DNA from: Cellvibrio sp.
Lineage (GTDB): Bacteria; Pseudomonadota; Gammaproteobacteria; Pseudomonadales; Cellvibrionaceae
Direction of reading: 5' to 3'
Assembly: GCA_016712405.1 (NCBI GenBank)
Contig: JADJRD010000001.1
Span: 310,001-374,000 of the forward strand
DNA length: 64,000 nucleotides
The position numbers and the translations under genes were made by a program. The notes under the pieces are model-generated. The model did not search any database, was not told where the DNA came from, and was given only the letters and a program-made list of their open reading frames with translations. Of the stretch, positions 9,020 to 17,579 are shown in pieces (positions within the stretch are counted from its first letter, which is position 1; each line of letters begins with the position of its first letter).

Positions 9020-9622
9020 ATGGCGAAATCAACAATAGCATCAACTGCTTGGCGACTTGTGTTGAGCTTTTTGTCTTTGGCAATTGCAGGTTATGGTATT
9101 TATATTTTAATCCAGTATCCAAGCATGACTGACAGTGCGGACTTTGCAGTGAAGTTTCAAGGGCTAAACCCCTTCTTTGTTCAAAGTCATTTTCTGGGCG
9201 GCGCGCTTGCATTAATCACCGCTTGTTTTCAATTATGGTCGAAGCCGGGTGGCGCTTGTCACAAATTCATTGGATACGCCTATGTGATCTCTGTATCAAT
9301 GGCGGCAGTGGGTGGCTGTTATCTCGCGTGTTATTCCTATTTAGGTTGGAGCACAGGAGCGGCCTTTTTAACTTTGGATGTACTTTGGATTTTCTCTACA
9401 TTTTATGGAATTTTTTCAGCCTTAAAAGGAAATCAACAAGCCCATCGACGTTGGATGATGCGCAGTATTGCGATGACCTTTGCAGCCATCAGTTTGCGAC
9501 TGCAAATACCACTGTTAATGCTGTTTATTGATGGTGAGTTGGCATATCTCATTGTTGCTTGGGGTTGTTGGATTATTAATTTGATCTTTGTTGAAATCTA
9601 TCTTCGTCGTAAAAAGTACTAA
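9020..9622 (+). CDS. DUF2306 family membrane protein
   Basis: A 200-residue protein with about six hydrophobic helices. The order HFLGGALALITACFQLW, HKFIGYAYVISV and HRRWMMRSIAMTFAAISLR matches DUF2306, a predicted membrane family of unknown function whose conserved His residues (here H62, H85 and H145 approximately) suggest haem or metal binding. The ATG at 9020 follows GAGGAG with six bases between. It is followed by a remnant of an outer-membrane protein rather than a functional partner. The gene may be controlled by the adjacent AraC regulator. Confidence 0.75.
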   Translation: MAKSTIASTAWRLVLSFLSLAIAGYGIYILIQYPSMTDSADFAVKFQGLNPFFVQSHFLGGALALITACFQLWSKPGGACHKFIGYAYVISVSMAAVGGCYLACYSYLGWSTGAAFLTLDVLWIFSTFYGIFSALKGNQQAHRRWMMRSIAMTFAAISLRLQIPLLMLFIDGELAYLIVAWGCWIINLIFVEIYLRRKKY

Positions 9623-9632
9623 TCCGAATTAA

Positions 9633-9803
9633 CAGGTACTAATTCCCGAAGCCAGTCTATTGGGCATGTACCACATCAATCCCTCATGGTTCTTAATCGG
9701 CGGTGCCTCAGCGGAATTTTATCCAGAAGAAATTACTAATAGCCCGTTAGTAGACGACGATATGGCATGGGGAATTTTTTTTGGTGTTGCAAAACATTTC
9801 TAA
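9633..9803 (+). pseudogene. C-terminal remnant of a MipA/OmpV-family outer-membrane protein
   Basis: This 56-codon open frame has no start codon and follows a stop at 9630-9632. It translates to a segment with LLGMYHINPSWFLIGGAS, then SPLVDDD and a C-terminal GVAKHF stop. The SPxVDxD block close to a terminal Phe is the usual end of MipA/OmpV beta-barrels. The rest of the gene is missing, with the DUF2306 stop only 10 bases upstream, so a deletion probably joined the two. Family call is moderate. Confidence 0.5.
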
Positions 9804-9941
9804 TGTTAAACATCAACAACATAATCAAGGGCAGGGAAGCCTTGTCTATCTACTTCACATGAAGTAGATTTGTCGAAAGTGCATTTTGTTTTTGTTAGGC
9901 AACGCGAATACGCGGTATGCAAATGTTATAGGTACTAGATA

Positions 9942-10421
9942 ATGTATCCGAAATTTACAATTACAGACGTTAATTTTCCAGGTTCGGTAGTAGGCTCTTT
10001 AGACCGCTTAAATCAGGGTGAGGAAAATTGGGTGGGCGATAATTTTGTTGGCTTTCTTTATAAAGACAGCACGCTTTCGTTTGGTCGTTGGTTTAAAGAA
10101 GGAACTAAATGGCGTTTCACATTTGATAAGAATGAAATGCTAAACACTATTTTCGTTATAGGTGAAACAATTGATTGTCTTGATGGTTATTGGGGAGAAC
10201 GGGTTGAATTAGTTGTTTCTGGAAAATTCAATTGGAAATGTGAAAATTATAAAGGGAAAGAAAATTGGGATCACGACCATTGTGAAATTTGCTGGGCTAC
10301 TATAAGTGAAATAGAAAATGCTGTTCACTATTGCTCTGAAGGAAAGCATCCAATCTGTAAAGAATGTTATGACAAACATGTTTCAATTAGGGACTTAAGT
10401 TTTTTGCCAAAAAACGTATAA
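9942..10421 (+). CDS. Orphan protein with C-terminal Cys-rich (zinc-binding-like) segment
   Basis: A 159-residue soluble protein without signal peptide. The C-terminal third carries HDHCEICW, HYCSEGKHPICKECYDKH, that is two CxxC-type pairs plus His residues, as in a treble-clef or zinc-ribbon site. The N-terminal 100 residues are aromatic-rich and beta-like. I do not recognise a named family. Base composition is more AT-rich than its neighbours, and it stands alone between a broken gene and a strong terminator, which suggests acquisition by transfer. Singletons of this kind are sometimes immunity proteins, but no toxin is adjacent, so no function is assigned. Confidence 0.65.
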   Translation: MYPKFTITDVNFPGSVVGSLDRLNQGEENWVGDNFVGFLYKDSTLSFGRWFKEGTKWRFTFDKNEMLNTIFVIGETIDCLDGYWGERVELVVSGKFNWKCENYKGKENWDHDHCEICWATISEIENAVHYCSEGKHPICKECYDKHVSIRDLSFLPKNV

Positions 10422-10424
10422 ATT

Positions 10425-10454
10425 GCACAAGCTGAGTAAACACTCAGCTTGTGC
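10425..10454. terminator. Bidirectional stem-loop terminator
   Basis: GCACAAGCTGAGT (10425-10437) and ACTCAGCTTGTGC (10442-10454) form a perfect 13-base-pair stem around AAAC. It lies exactly between two convergent genes. T-rich sequence is weak on both sides, so termination strength is uncertain. Confidence 0.65.
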
Positions 10455-10463
10455 TTCGTCAAC

Positions 10464-13400
10464 TCAATGCCCTTCAGGTGCTTCCGGTTCTTTCAACGTC
10501 GACAAATACGCAACTAAATCCCGCAATTCTGCTTTGGTTAATCCTTGTCCCATCGCGGGCATGGGTGATATGCCGTTGAATTCGAGTTTTGAAATATCAT
10601 TGCGTGAAATGACATGCGTTTTATCTTGTGCGGTTACTGTAACTTCATTTTGAGTTTCAGCATCAAATGAACCTTCGATGCGAATGCCATCTTTCATCGC
10701 CACAGTAACGCGACCAAAGCCGGGTGCTATGCGCGCCGCAGGTGCGATCATGGCTTCAAGCATTTGTTCAGGTGCGATACGTTTTGCGATAGTGGTGAGT
10801 TCAGGGCCAACGCGATTGCCGCGGCTTCCAACCATATGGCAGCGCACACATTGGGTTGAATTGCTGTAACGGAATAAACGCATGCCTTTTTCAGCGTCGC
10901 CACCGTAAATCGATTCGCTGTAAACCTCTAGTGGATTATTTTTATCTTTTTTCGCTTCATAATTAGCCAGTAATTGATTGAATTCCGGAGATGCAATTTT
11001 TTCAACAGCAGTCACTAATTCCAGTTTGACTTCTGGTGCAATTTTTCCTTCGATCAATAATTGCATTTGCTCGCGGAACACTGCTTCTGCTTCAGGTGCT
11101 TTTACATTGGCAAGAGAGAGTAGGGCAGCTTGTTGTTCGCCAGTGGTGCCGTTTTGTAATAATAATTTGTGCATATCCACTTTTTGTGCGACGGGCATTT
11201 CGATATCGGGAATTATTCCGAGCGCTGTCATGCGAACGGATTGATCTTTATCTTTTAATGCCACAAATACCCAGTCGCTAATTTGTGGATGATTAAACTT
11301 TTTCAGCGCTTCAAGTGCAGCAATACGAACATTGGCTGCGTCATCTTTCTGCAGCATGCCAATTAGAATTTCGTTGGCGATTTGCATATGCAATTGATTC
11401 AATGCGGCGATGGTTGCTTCGCGCACGCCGTCATTTTTGTCTTGCAATAATGTGGCGTAACCATTGGTGAATGCAGCAACAGCTTCTGATTCTGGATGTT
11501 GAATTGGGCCGCGATAAACACCTGATACACGGTCATAAACTGAACCCTCCGCCCAGAGTGCTAACGCATTAATAGCCTCAGCACGCAAATTGTTGGTGAT
11601 ATTGCTGCGTTGTGCAAAATCAATCAGTCGTTGTGCTTGTACGGCAGTATCCCCTTTGGCGTAAACATTAGCGTTAATCGCGCGACGTAATAAAGGCTCA
11701 TTAACAAATTTTGGATTATCCAACAAAGCCGCCAACGCAGGTACAGCATCTGTGATTAACTGGTCATCGTTGATGGCACGCGCAGCATTGGTGACAACAA
11801 ATTCACTTTTATCCTGCAAAAAATTTGCGACAGCCGGGCTCTTCAATTGTTTCAATGCGACTACTGCCGCAATTCGCACGGCTTCTGAAGAATGTTTGGC
11901 AAGATTAGCTAAGGCTTGTTGATCGCCAATGCGAGCTAATGCGATTGCACCTGCTTGGCGCAAATACACATCTTTGTCGTTATTGTTTGCCAACATTTCA
12001 ATTAAGGGATTAGTTGCAGCTGGATTAGCTATACGGCCAATTGATTGCGCTGCGTAGAGTTGTACTCTGGGGCTCTTATCGGCTAACAAAGGAATTAATT
12101 TGTCGACAGCTTGTATTATGCGGGCATCACCTAGCACTTTGGCCGCTTGCGCACGAATTTCAGTATCGGCATCTTGTAACAAATTAATCAACACAGGATT
12201 TTCTGTTGGGTTTTTGCGCAGCAGTTGGCCTAAGCCCCAGATTGCATGAATGCGTGCCAATGAATTTTTATTATCCCTTGCAATTTTTTCGAGTGTTACT
12301 TGCTCTTGTTTTTCTACCAAAGCAAATTGCGCTTTTTGACGGATGCGCATATCTGCATGTTCAAGATGGGTGGCTAATTCTTCTTTGGTAAATTTACGAA
12401 AATCCTGTGCAAGTAAATTTTTGGTTTCAGTGCGGATTGCATTGCCGGTTGTTTCCGGAGTATCCAACTTCCAAACGCGCCCTTGTTGCTTTAAGCCCCA
12501 GCCTTCAATCCAGTCACTTAAATAGAGCGCACCGTCGGGGCCAACTTCCAAACCTGTTGGCAACACACCGCGAAAAATATTTTTATCGCTCGCCAACTCG
12601 AATGAAGCACCTTTGGGTTTTAATGTGAAGGCGTTGATACCTGCGCGAGTAGCAGAGCCAACAAATTCTACGACAAAGAAATGATCGCGCCACTCGTCAC
12701 TCAATGCCGTACCGGGATTGTAGGCCATACCGGTAGGGCCAGCGTGATAAGGCGCAACCGGAGGTAACAGATGCGCTGCCTGGCCTTTAAATTGTGGCGT
12801 GAAATAATTTTCATCCATCCAGACTTTATAGCTGTTATTTTTTGGATCTTTGTATTTACCTAATTGCCAGTTAATTCGCCAGCCGGTATCCGAACCTTCA
12901 ATTAAATGCACAACCCGTTCGTATTCACCGACATGATCGCCATCGTTATCGACGCTGATGAAATTTCCGTGTTGATCAAAAGAAAATTCATAAATATTGC
13001 GTAAGCCCGACGCAAAGACTTCAAAATTGCTGCCATCCAATTCACTGCGAACAATGACACCTTCATTGGGGTGATGCCATTTTTTTCCATTGGCATCGAT
13101 CACACTTGTGCCTATATCTCCCATGCTGGAATAGAGCATGCCATCGGGGCCAATCAGTGCGCCAGAAAAACCGTGACCACTAAAACCTATATGCACGGCA
13201 AAGCCATGTGCGAGTGAAGTTTTTTGATCAAAAAATCCATCGCCATTGGTGTCTTTCATTTTCCAAACATCTGGTGCGACGTTCAAAAATAATTCGTCAG
13301 AGCTTACATTATAAAAAAGTCCGCCTATAACATCGGTGACTTCAGTGTGAAAATCATCAACCACTGTTTGTGCAAAATCAGCTTTGCCTGTGCCTTGCGT

Positions 13401-13961
13401 ATCTTCAAGACGAATAACTTTTTCTGTCATCACCGCCAAATCGCGCCAGTCTTGATTTCCATCTTTATTGCGATCAGGAATACGTTTATCTGTTAATTTT
13501 TTTTCCGGCGCTAATTCACTGTGTAAAAACGCACGACGATCTTCAATGGTGCTGAAGGTCATCGACGCATTTTCCCATTCAGGTACGCTGCGAATATCAA
13601 ATTCAGAATTATTACTGCGTTGCGTAATACCGGCCCAAACGCGACCTTTGTCATCCACATGAATGGCGACTGTGTCGCCCAACAATTTTTCCGAGGCCCA
13701 AAGTTCAGCTTTCATGCCTTCAGCGGTAGTGACTGGAACTTGCTGTTCGATACTGGCTGCCGTCTTTTTTGCTTCTTCAGGATCAAGACGTTTGACATCC
13801 AGTGCGGGACTGCTGCTGATCGAACTTGAAGAGGATGAGTTTTTGGTCTCAGGCGCAGAAGGTTTGTCACAGGCGCTAATCAACAAGCTGGAAGCTATGA
13901 GCAAGACCAAGGGGTGAACGGCGAAGCGACGAAAAATAAAATGACTAGGTAGTGGTTTCAT
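10464..13961 (-). CDS. PVC-type dehydrogenase/HEAT-repeat/cytochrome c lipoprotein
   Basis: A 1165-residue protein. Order: lipoprotein signal (LLISAC, Cys near residue 31), Ser-rich linker, a membrane-bound dehydrogenase beta-propeller domain (about 80-500; GVIVRSELDGSNFEVFASGLRNIYEF-type blocks, EGWGLKQQGRVW), a long HEAT-repeat region (about 520-1000) and a C-terminal cytochrome c domain with CVRCH at 1038-1042 and distal Met near residue 1150 (MPAMGQGL). This is the layout of PVC-type haem-binding CxxCH proteins, thought to oxidise sugars or related substrates at the cell surface. With the DUF1080 lipoprotein at 6.8 kb it could form an oxidise-then-cleave glycoside route; that is inference. 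No in-frame break is seen despite its length. Confidence 0.85.
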   Translation of the reverse strand: MKPLPSHFIFRRFAVHPLVLLIASSLLISACDKPSAPETKNSSSSSSISSSPALDVKRLDPEEAKKTAASIEQQVPVTTAEGMKAELWASEKLLGDTVAIHVDDKGRVWAGITQRSNNSEFDIRSVPEWENASMTFSTIEDRRAFLHSELAPEKKLTDKRIPDRNKDGNQDWRDLAVMTEKVIRLEDTQGTGKADFAQTVVDDFHTEVTDVIGGLFYNVSSDELFLNVAPDVWKMKDTNGDGFFDQKTSLAHGFAVHIGFSGHGFSGALIGPDGMLYSSMGDIGTSVIDANGKKWHHPNEGVIVRSELDGSNFEVFASGLRNIYEFSFDQHGNFISVDNDGDHVGEYERVVHLIEGSDTGWRINWQLGKYKDPKNNSYKVWMDENYFTPQFKGQAAHLLPPVAPYHAGPTGMAYNPGTALSDEWRDHFFVVEFVGSATRAGINAFTLKPKGASFELASDKNIFRGVLPTGLEVGPDGALYLSDWIEGWGLKQQGRVWKLDTPETTGNAIRTETKNLLAQDFRKFTKEELATHLEHADMRIRQKAQFALVEKQEQVTLEKIARDNKNSLARIHAIWGLGQLLRKNPTENPVLINLLQDADTEIRAQAAKVLGDARIIQAVDKLIPLLADKSPRVQLYAAQSIGRIANPAATNPLIEMLANNNDKDVYLRQAGAIALARIGDQQALANLAKHSSEAVRIAAVVALKQLKSPAVANFLQDKSEFVVTNAARAINDDQLITDAVPALAALLDNPKFVNEPLLRRAINANVYAKGDTAVQAQRLIDFAQRSNITNNLRAEAINALALWAEGSVYDRVSGVYRGPIQHPESEAVAAFTNGYATLLQDKNDGVREATIAALNQLHMQIANEILIGMLQKDDAANVRIAALEALKKFNHPQISDWVFVALKDKDQSVRMTALGIIPDIEMPVAQKVDMHKLLLQNGTTGEQQAALLSLANVKAPEAEAVFREQMQLLIEGKIAPEVKLELVTAVEKIASPEFNQLLANYEAKKDKNNPLEVYSESIYGGDAEKGMRLFRYSNSTQCVRCHMVGSRGNRVGPELTTIAKRIAPEQMLEAMIAPAARIAPGFGRVTVAMKDGIRIEGSFDAETQNEVTVTAQDKTHVISRNDISKLEFNGISPMPAMGQGLTKAELRDLVAYLSTLKEPEAPEGH

Positions 13962-14180
13962 ACTGGGCTCTTATTGTTGGCTATATTAGTAAAGGCTGAT
14001 TATAGGTAAGCCCTTGTGTACTAGCCCGTGATTTGACTTAGCTGAACATTAATTAACATTTGTCTGATTAAAATGAAGGAGACAGCCGAAGCAATTTCCT
14101 TCCGCCGCGCAAAATCCGTACAATGCGCGACTTTCCTGATTGCTTACTTTCTAAATTCTTTCGATGTTCGGTAACTTCAC

Positions 14181-15113
14181 ATGCTTGATTCCAACCCTGT
14201 TCAATCCTCTAACCCTGCCATTTTGGATACCCAAGGGCGCGAACGGTTTGAATTTAATAAACTGCAAAAACGCCTGCGCCGCCTGACTGGGCAAGCGATC
14301 ATTGATTACAACATGATCGAAGAGGGAGACAAAGTCATGGTTTGCCTTTCTGGTGGTAAAGATTCTTACACCATGCTGGATATCTTGATGAGTCTGCAAA
14401 AAACCGCTCCTATCCATTTTGATGTGGTGGCGGTGAATATGGATCAAAAACAACCGGGTTTTCCTGAGCATATACTCCCTGAATATTTGAAAAAAATTGG
14501 AGTGGAATACCACATTATTGAGCGTGATACCTATTCAGTAGTGAAGCGTGTTATTCCAGAAGGTAAAACCACATGCGGACTTTGTTCGCGTTTGCGTCGC
14601 GGCACTTTATATGGATTTGCCGAAGAAATCGGTGCAACTAAAATTGCCTTGGGTCATCATCGTGACGACATCATCCACACCTTATTTTTAAATATGTTTT
14701 ACGGCGGTAAATTAAAAGCTATGCCGCCCAAATTATTGGCCGATGACAAACGCAATATTGTGATTCGCCCTCTTGCTTATTGTTCAGAAAGCGATATAGC
14801 AACCTTTGCGAAATTAAAAGAATTTCCGATTATTCCTTGCAATCTTTGCGGTTCACAAGACAATTTGCAACGTCAGGCCATCAAAGAAATGATCAACCAA
14901 TGGGAAAAACAATTCCCCGGTCGCACCGATACCATCTTCACTGCAATCCAAAATATTCAGCCCTCGCAATTGGCTGATTTAACTCGTTTTGATTTCGTGA
15001 ATTTGCATTTAAATCGTGATCAATCCAATGATGACGAAAGTGAAAGTTGTGATATGCCCAATGTGAAATCGATGGATTCGGGTGTACAGATTGTGGATGT
15101 GTTGGATTTGTAA
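14181..15113 (+). CDS. ttcA: tRNA 2-thiocytidine(32) synthetase TtcA
   Basis: A 310-residue PP-loop ATPase. TtcA adds sulfur to cytidine 32 of certain tRNAs using ATP and an iron-sulfur cluster. The PP-loop SGGKDS is at residues 57-62, and the three cluster cysteines are at C132, C135 (CGLC) and C220 (CNLC), matching the family spacing. GHHRDD is also present. The acidic C-terminal tail (DDESESCD) is a lineage-specific extension. It is divergent from the large cytochrome lipoprotein gene across a 219-base intergenic region. Confidence 0.95.
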   Translation: MLDSNPVQSSNPAILDTQGRERFEFNKLQKRLRRLTGQAIIDYNMIEEGDKVMVCLSGGKDSYTMLDILMSLQKTAPIHFDVVAVNMDQKQPGFPEHILPEYLKKIGVEYHIIERDTYSVVKRVIPEGKTTCGLCSRLRRGTLYGFAEEIGATKIALGHHRDDIIHTLFLNMFYGGKLKAMPPKLLADDKRNIVIRPLAYCSESDIATFAKLKEFPIIPCNLCGSQDNLQRQAIKEMINQWEKQFPGRTDTIFTAIQNIQPSQLADLTRFDFVNLHLNRDQSNDDESESCDMPNVKSMDSGVQIVDVLDL

Positions 15114-15158
15114 AATATAGGGCTATACTCATACAAAATAACTTTCTAGGGTTCCAGC

Positions 15159-16316
15159 ATGCATTACCATCTCGTTGTGATAGGTGCAGGTATTCAGGGT
15201 GCAGGTGTTGCTCAAGCAGCGGTCGCTGCAGGTTATTCGGTATTGGTGTTGGAGCAAACAGCGGCAGCAGCCGGCACTTCGAGTAAATCATCGAAATTAA
15301 TTCACGGTGGATTACGTTATTTAGAGTCGGCACAATTTGGTTTAGTCCGTGAAAGTTTGCAAGAGCGTGCGCTGTTATTGAAATTGGCTCCATCCTTGGT
15401 GCACTTGTCTAATTTACATATTCCGATCTATGAAAATTCCACACGTTCAGCATTAACTATTCGTGCCGGTTTGAGTTTGTATTCTTTGTTAGCGGGTTTG
15501 GATAAGAATTCCCGTTTTTGCCAATTATTACATTCAGAATGGCAACATCTCATCGGATTAAAAAAAGAAAAACTAAAAGCTGTTTTTCGTTATCAAGAAG
15601 CCCAAACCGATGATGCGGAATTAACACGTGCAGTATTGCGCTCTGCCCAATCTTTGGGTGCTGAAGTGAAAATGCCTGCGCGATTTGTTGCAGCGGAAAT
15701 TCAGGGCGAAAAATCGCATGTTATTTATGATCAAAATGGGCAACAAGTTACGGTGACTTGTGATTTGATCATTAATGCTGCAGGCCCATGGGCAACACAA
15801 GTTAATCAAAAAATTTCTCCGCAAATTCATTTGCCACAAGTGGATTTAATTCAGGGTAGCCATTTGTTATTGCCGCCATTACTGAATCAACATTTTTATC
15901 TGGAATCTCCGCGTGACCGCCGCGCAATTTTTGTATTGCCTTGGAAAGGGCAGTTGATGGTAGGCACAACGGAGAAATTGCATCAGGCTGAGCCCGAAAA
16001 CGCACAGATGAGTGAAGAAGAAAAAAATTATTTAGTTGAAACATTGCTGCATTATTTTCCGGATTTACCATTGCCTGAAAAAATTAATTCATTTGCCGGA
16101 TTACGTGTACTGCCGCGTTCGGATAAAAATGCGTTTTCACGCCCGCGTGATGTCATTTTGGTCAGTGACAATGAAGCGAATCCCAAGGTGATTAGTATGA
16201 TGGGTGGAAAATTAACCACTTATCGTGCGACTGCAGAAAGAGTGATGGAATTGGCGAAGAAACATTTGCCCGAACAGAAGGCGATTGCGGATACTAAAAA
16301 ATTGATGTTGGAGTAG
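15159..16316 (+). CDS. Short GlpD-like FAD-dependent oxidoreductase
   Basis: A 385-residue DAO-family protein. The N-terminal dinucleotide-binding motif GAGIQGAG is at about residues 9-16, followed by the GlpD-like block TSSKSSKLIHGGLRYLE. Later GPWA, VLPWKGQLMVGTTE and GGKLTTYR are typical of glycerol-3-phosphate dehydrogenases. It ends soon after that last motif and lacks the C-terminal alpha-helical domain of about 120 residues found in GlpD, so it is a compact relative rather than canonical GlpD. Substrate may be glycerol-3-phosphate or another hydroxy acid. TAGGG eight bases before the ATG is a usable ribosome-binding site. No glpF, glpK or glpR is nearby. Confidence 0.8.
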   Translation: MHYHLVVIGAGIQGAGVAQAAVAAGYSVLVLEQTAAAAGTSSKSSKLIHGGLRYLESAQFGLVRESLQERALLLKLAPSLVHLSNLHIPIYENSTRSALTIRAGLSLYSLLAGLDKNSRFCQLLHSEWQHLIGLKKEKLKAVFRYQEAQTDDAELTRAVLRSAQSLGAEVKMPARFVAAEIQGEKSHVIYDQNGQQVTVTCDLIINAAGPWATQVNQKISPQIHLPQVDLIQGSHLLLPPLLNQHFYLESPRDRRAIFVLPWKGQLMVGTTEKLHQAEPENAQMSEEEKNYLVETLLHYFPDLPLPEKINSFAGLRVLPRSDKNAFSRPRDVILVSDNEANPKVISMMGGKLTTYRATAERVMELAKKHLPEQKAIADTKKLMLE

Positions 16317-16317
16317 G

Positions 16318-16486
16318 CCCTCACCCTAGCCCTCTCCCAGAGGGAGAGGGGATTGGCTCCTCCCTTTGAAAAAGGGAGGCGGGGGAGGGATTTAAGATGG
16401 TTAAATTTTTCTGAGATTTTAAATCCCCCCTAACCCCCCCTTTTTCAAAGTGGGGAACTCTTGGTAGAGAGGGCTAGGGTGAGGGC
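16318..16486. repeat. GC-rich palindromic element, copy G (composite)
   Basis: CCCTCACCCTAGCCCTCTC at the left end is answered by GAGAGGGCTAGGGTGAGGG at the right end. Nested inside are CCCTCTCCCAGAGGGAGAGGG and a CTCCCTTTGAAAAAGGGAG pair with a distant CCCCCTTTTTCAAAG arm. It occupies most of the gap between the GlpD-like gene and pyrB. Confidence 0.75.
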
Positions 16487-16562
16487 AATCAGTTTGCTAG
16501 AATGCCGCTACATAAATTTCTCCCCCTGTTATTGATCAGCGGTTAACCGCTAAGGATTCTTT

Positions 16563-17579
16563 GTGAATTTTACCGGCGCTCATATTCTTTCTATCCAACA
16601 ATTTGATCGTGGCGATATCCAACGCATATTTGCCGTTGCAGATTCAATGGAGCCTTATGCGCTTCGCCACAAAGTCACGCGAGTATTGGAAGGTGCCATT
16701 CTTGGCAATATGTTTTTTGAACCTAGTACGCGAACGCGAGTGAGTTTCGGTTCTGCGTTTAATTTGCTCGGTGGAAATGTTCGTGAAACGACAGGATTTG
16801 AATCAACTTCTATTACAAAAGGTGAATCACTTTTTGATACGGCGCGAGTTTTATCGGGTTATAGCGATGTGATTTGTATGCGTCATCCGCATTCAGGCAG
16901 CGTTGCAGAATTTGCAGAAGGCAGTCGTGTTCCCGTCATTAATGGTGGTGATGGTGCCAACGAACATCCCACACAAGCTTTGTTAGATTTATACACCATT
17001 CGCAAAGAATTACATTCGCAGGGTCGCGGCATTGATGGTTTACGAATTGCAATGATTGGTGATTTAAAACACGGACGCACTGTACATTCGCTTTGCAAAT
17101 TATTATGTGTTTTTGACAAGATTCAATTAACCTTGGTCTCACCAAAAGAATTAGCAATGCCAGATTACATTATTGAGTCCTTGCGCGAAGCCGGACATCA
17201 AGTGACTATCACTGATCAATTAACCTCATCCATTTCTCATGTGGATATTGCGTACTCCACTCGTATTCAAGAAGAACGTTTTGCCTCAAAAGAAGAAGCT
17301 GATTTATATCGCGGACGATTCCGTTTGAATCAAACTATTTATACCGAATTCTGCGAACCCAATACCGTAATTATGCATCCACTTCCGCGTGACTCACGCC
17401 CTGAAGCGAATGAATTAGATAACGATTTAAATGCAAATCCTAATCTTGCTATTTTTCGACAAACCGATAACGGTGTTTTAGTGCGCATGGCTTTGTTTGC
17501 GTTGGTGTTAGATGTGGCGGATCAAGTGGATAAATATTCTCGTGATGTGAATTGGTATAATTCGTTGCGTTCGAAATGA
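16563..17579 (+). CDS. pyrB: Aspartate carbamoyltransferase
   Basis: A 338-residue enzyme that makes N-carbamoyl-aspartate from carbamoyl phosphate and aspartate, the committed step of pyrimidine synthesis. The carbamoyl-phosphate loop STRTR is at residues 55-59, and HPTQALLDLYTI and MHPLPR are present. The start is GTG at 16563 after AAGGA. No pyrI regulatory subunit or pyrC follows; the stop overlaps the AEC transporter start by 4 bases. No clear pyrimidine attenuator was found upstream, where the leader is mostly the palindromic element. Confidence 0.95.
   Translation: MNFTGAHILSIQQFDRGDIQRIFAVADSMEPYALRHKVTRVLEGAILGNMFFEPSTRTRVSFGSAFNLLGGNVRETTGFESTSITKGESLFDTARVLSGYSDVICMRHPHSGSVAEFAEGSRVPVINGGDGANEHPTQALLDLYTIRKELHSQGRGIDGLRIAMIGDLKHGRTVHSLCKLLCVFDKIQLTLVSPKELAMPDYIIESLREAGHQVTITDQLTSSISHVDIAYSTRIQEERFASKEEADLYRGRFRLNQTIYTEFCEPNTVIMHPLPRDSRPEANELDNDLNANPNLAIFRQTDNGVLVRMALFALVLDVADQVDKYSRDVNWYNSLRSK

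Noticed and set aside
9890..9905. Integron attC site (GTTAGGC) ahead of the orphan gene
   Set aside because: No matching inverse core or conserved stem was found at either side of the gene and no integrase is present.
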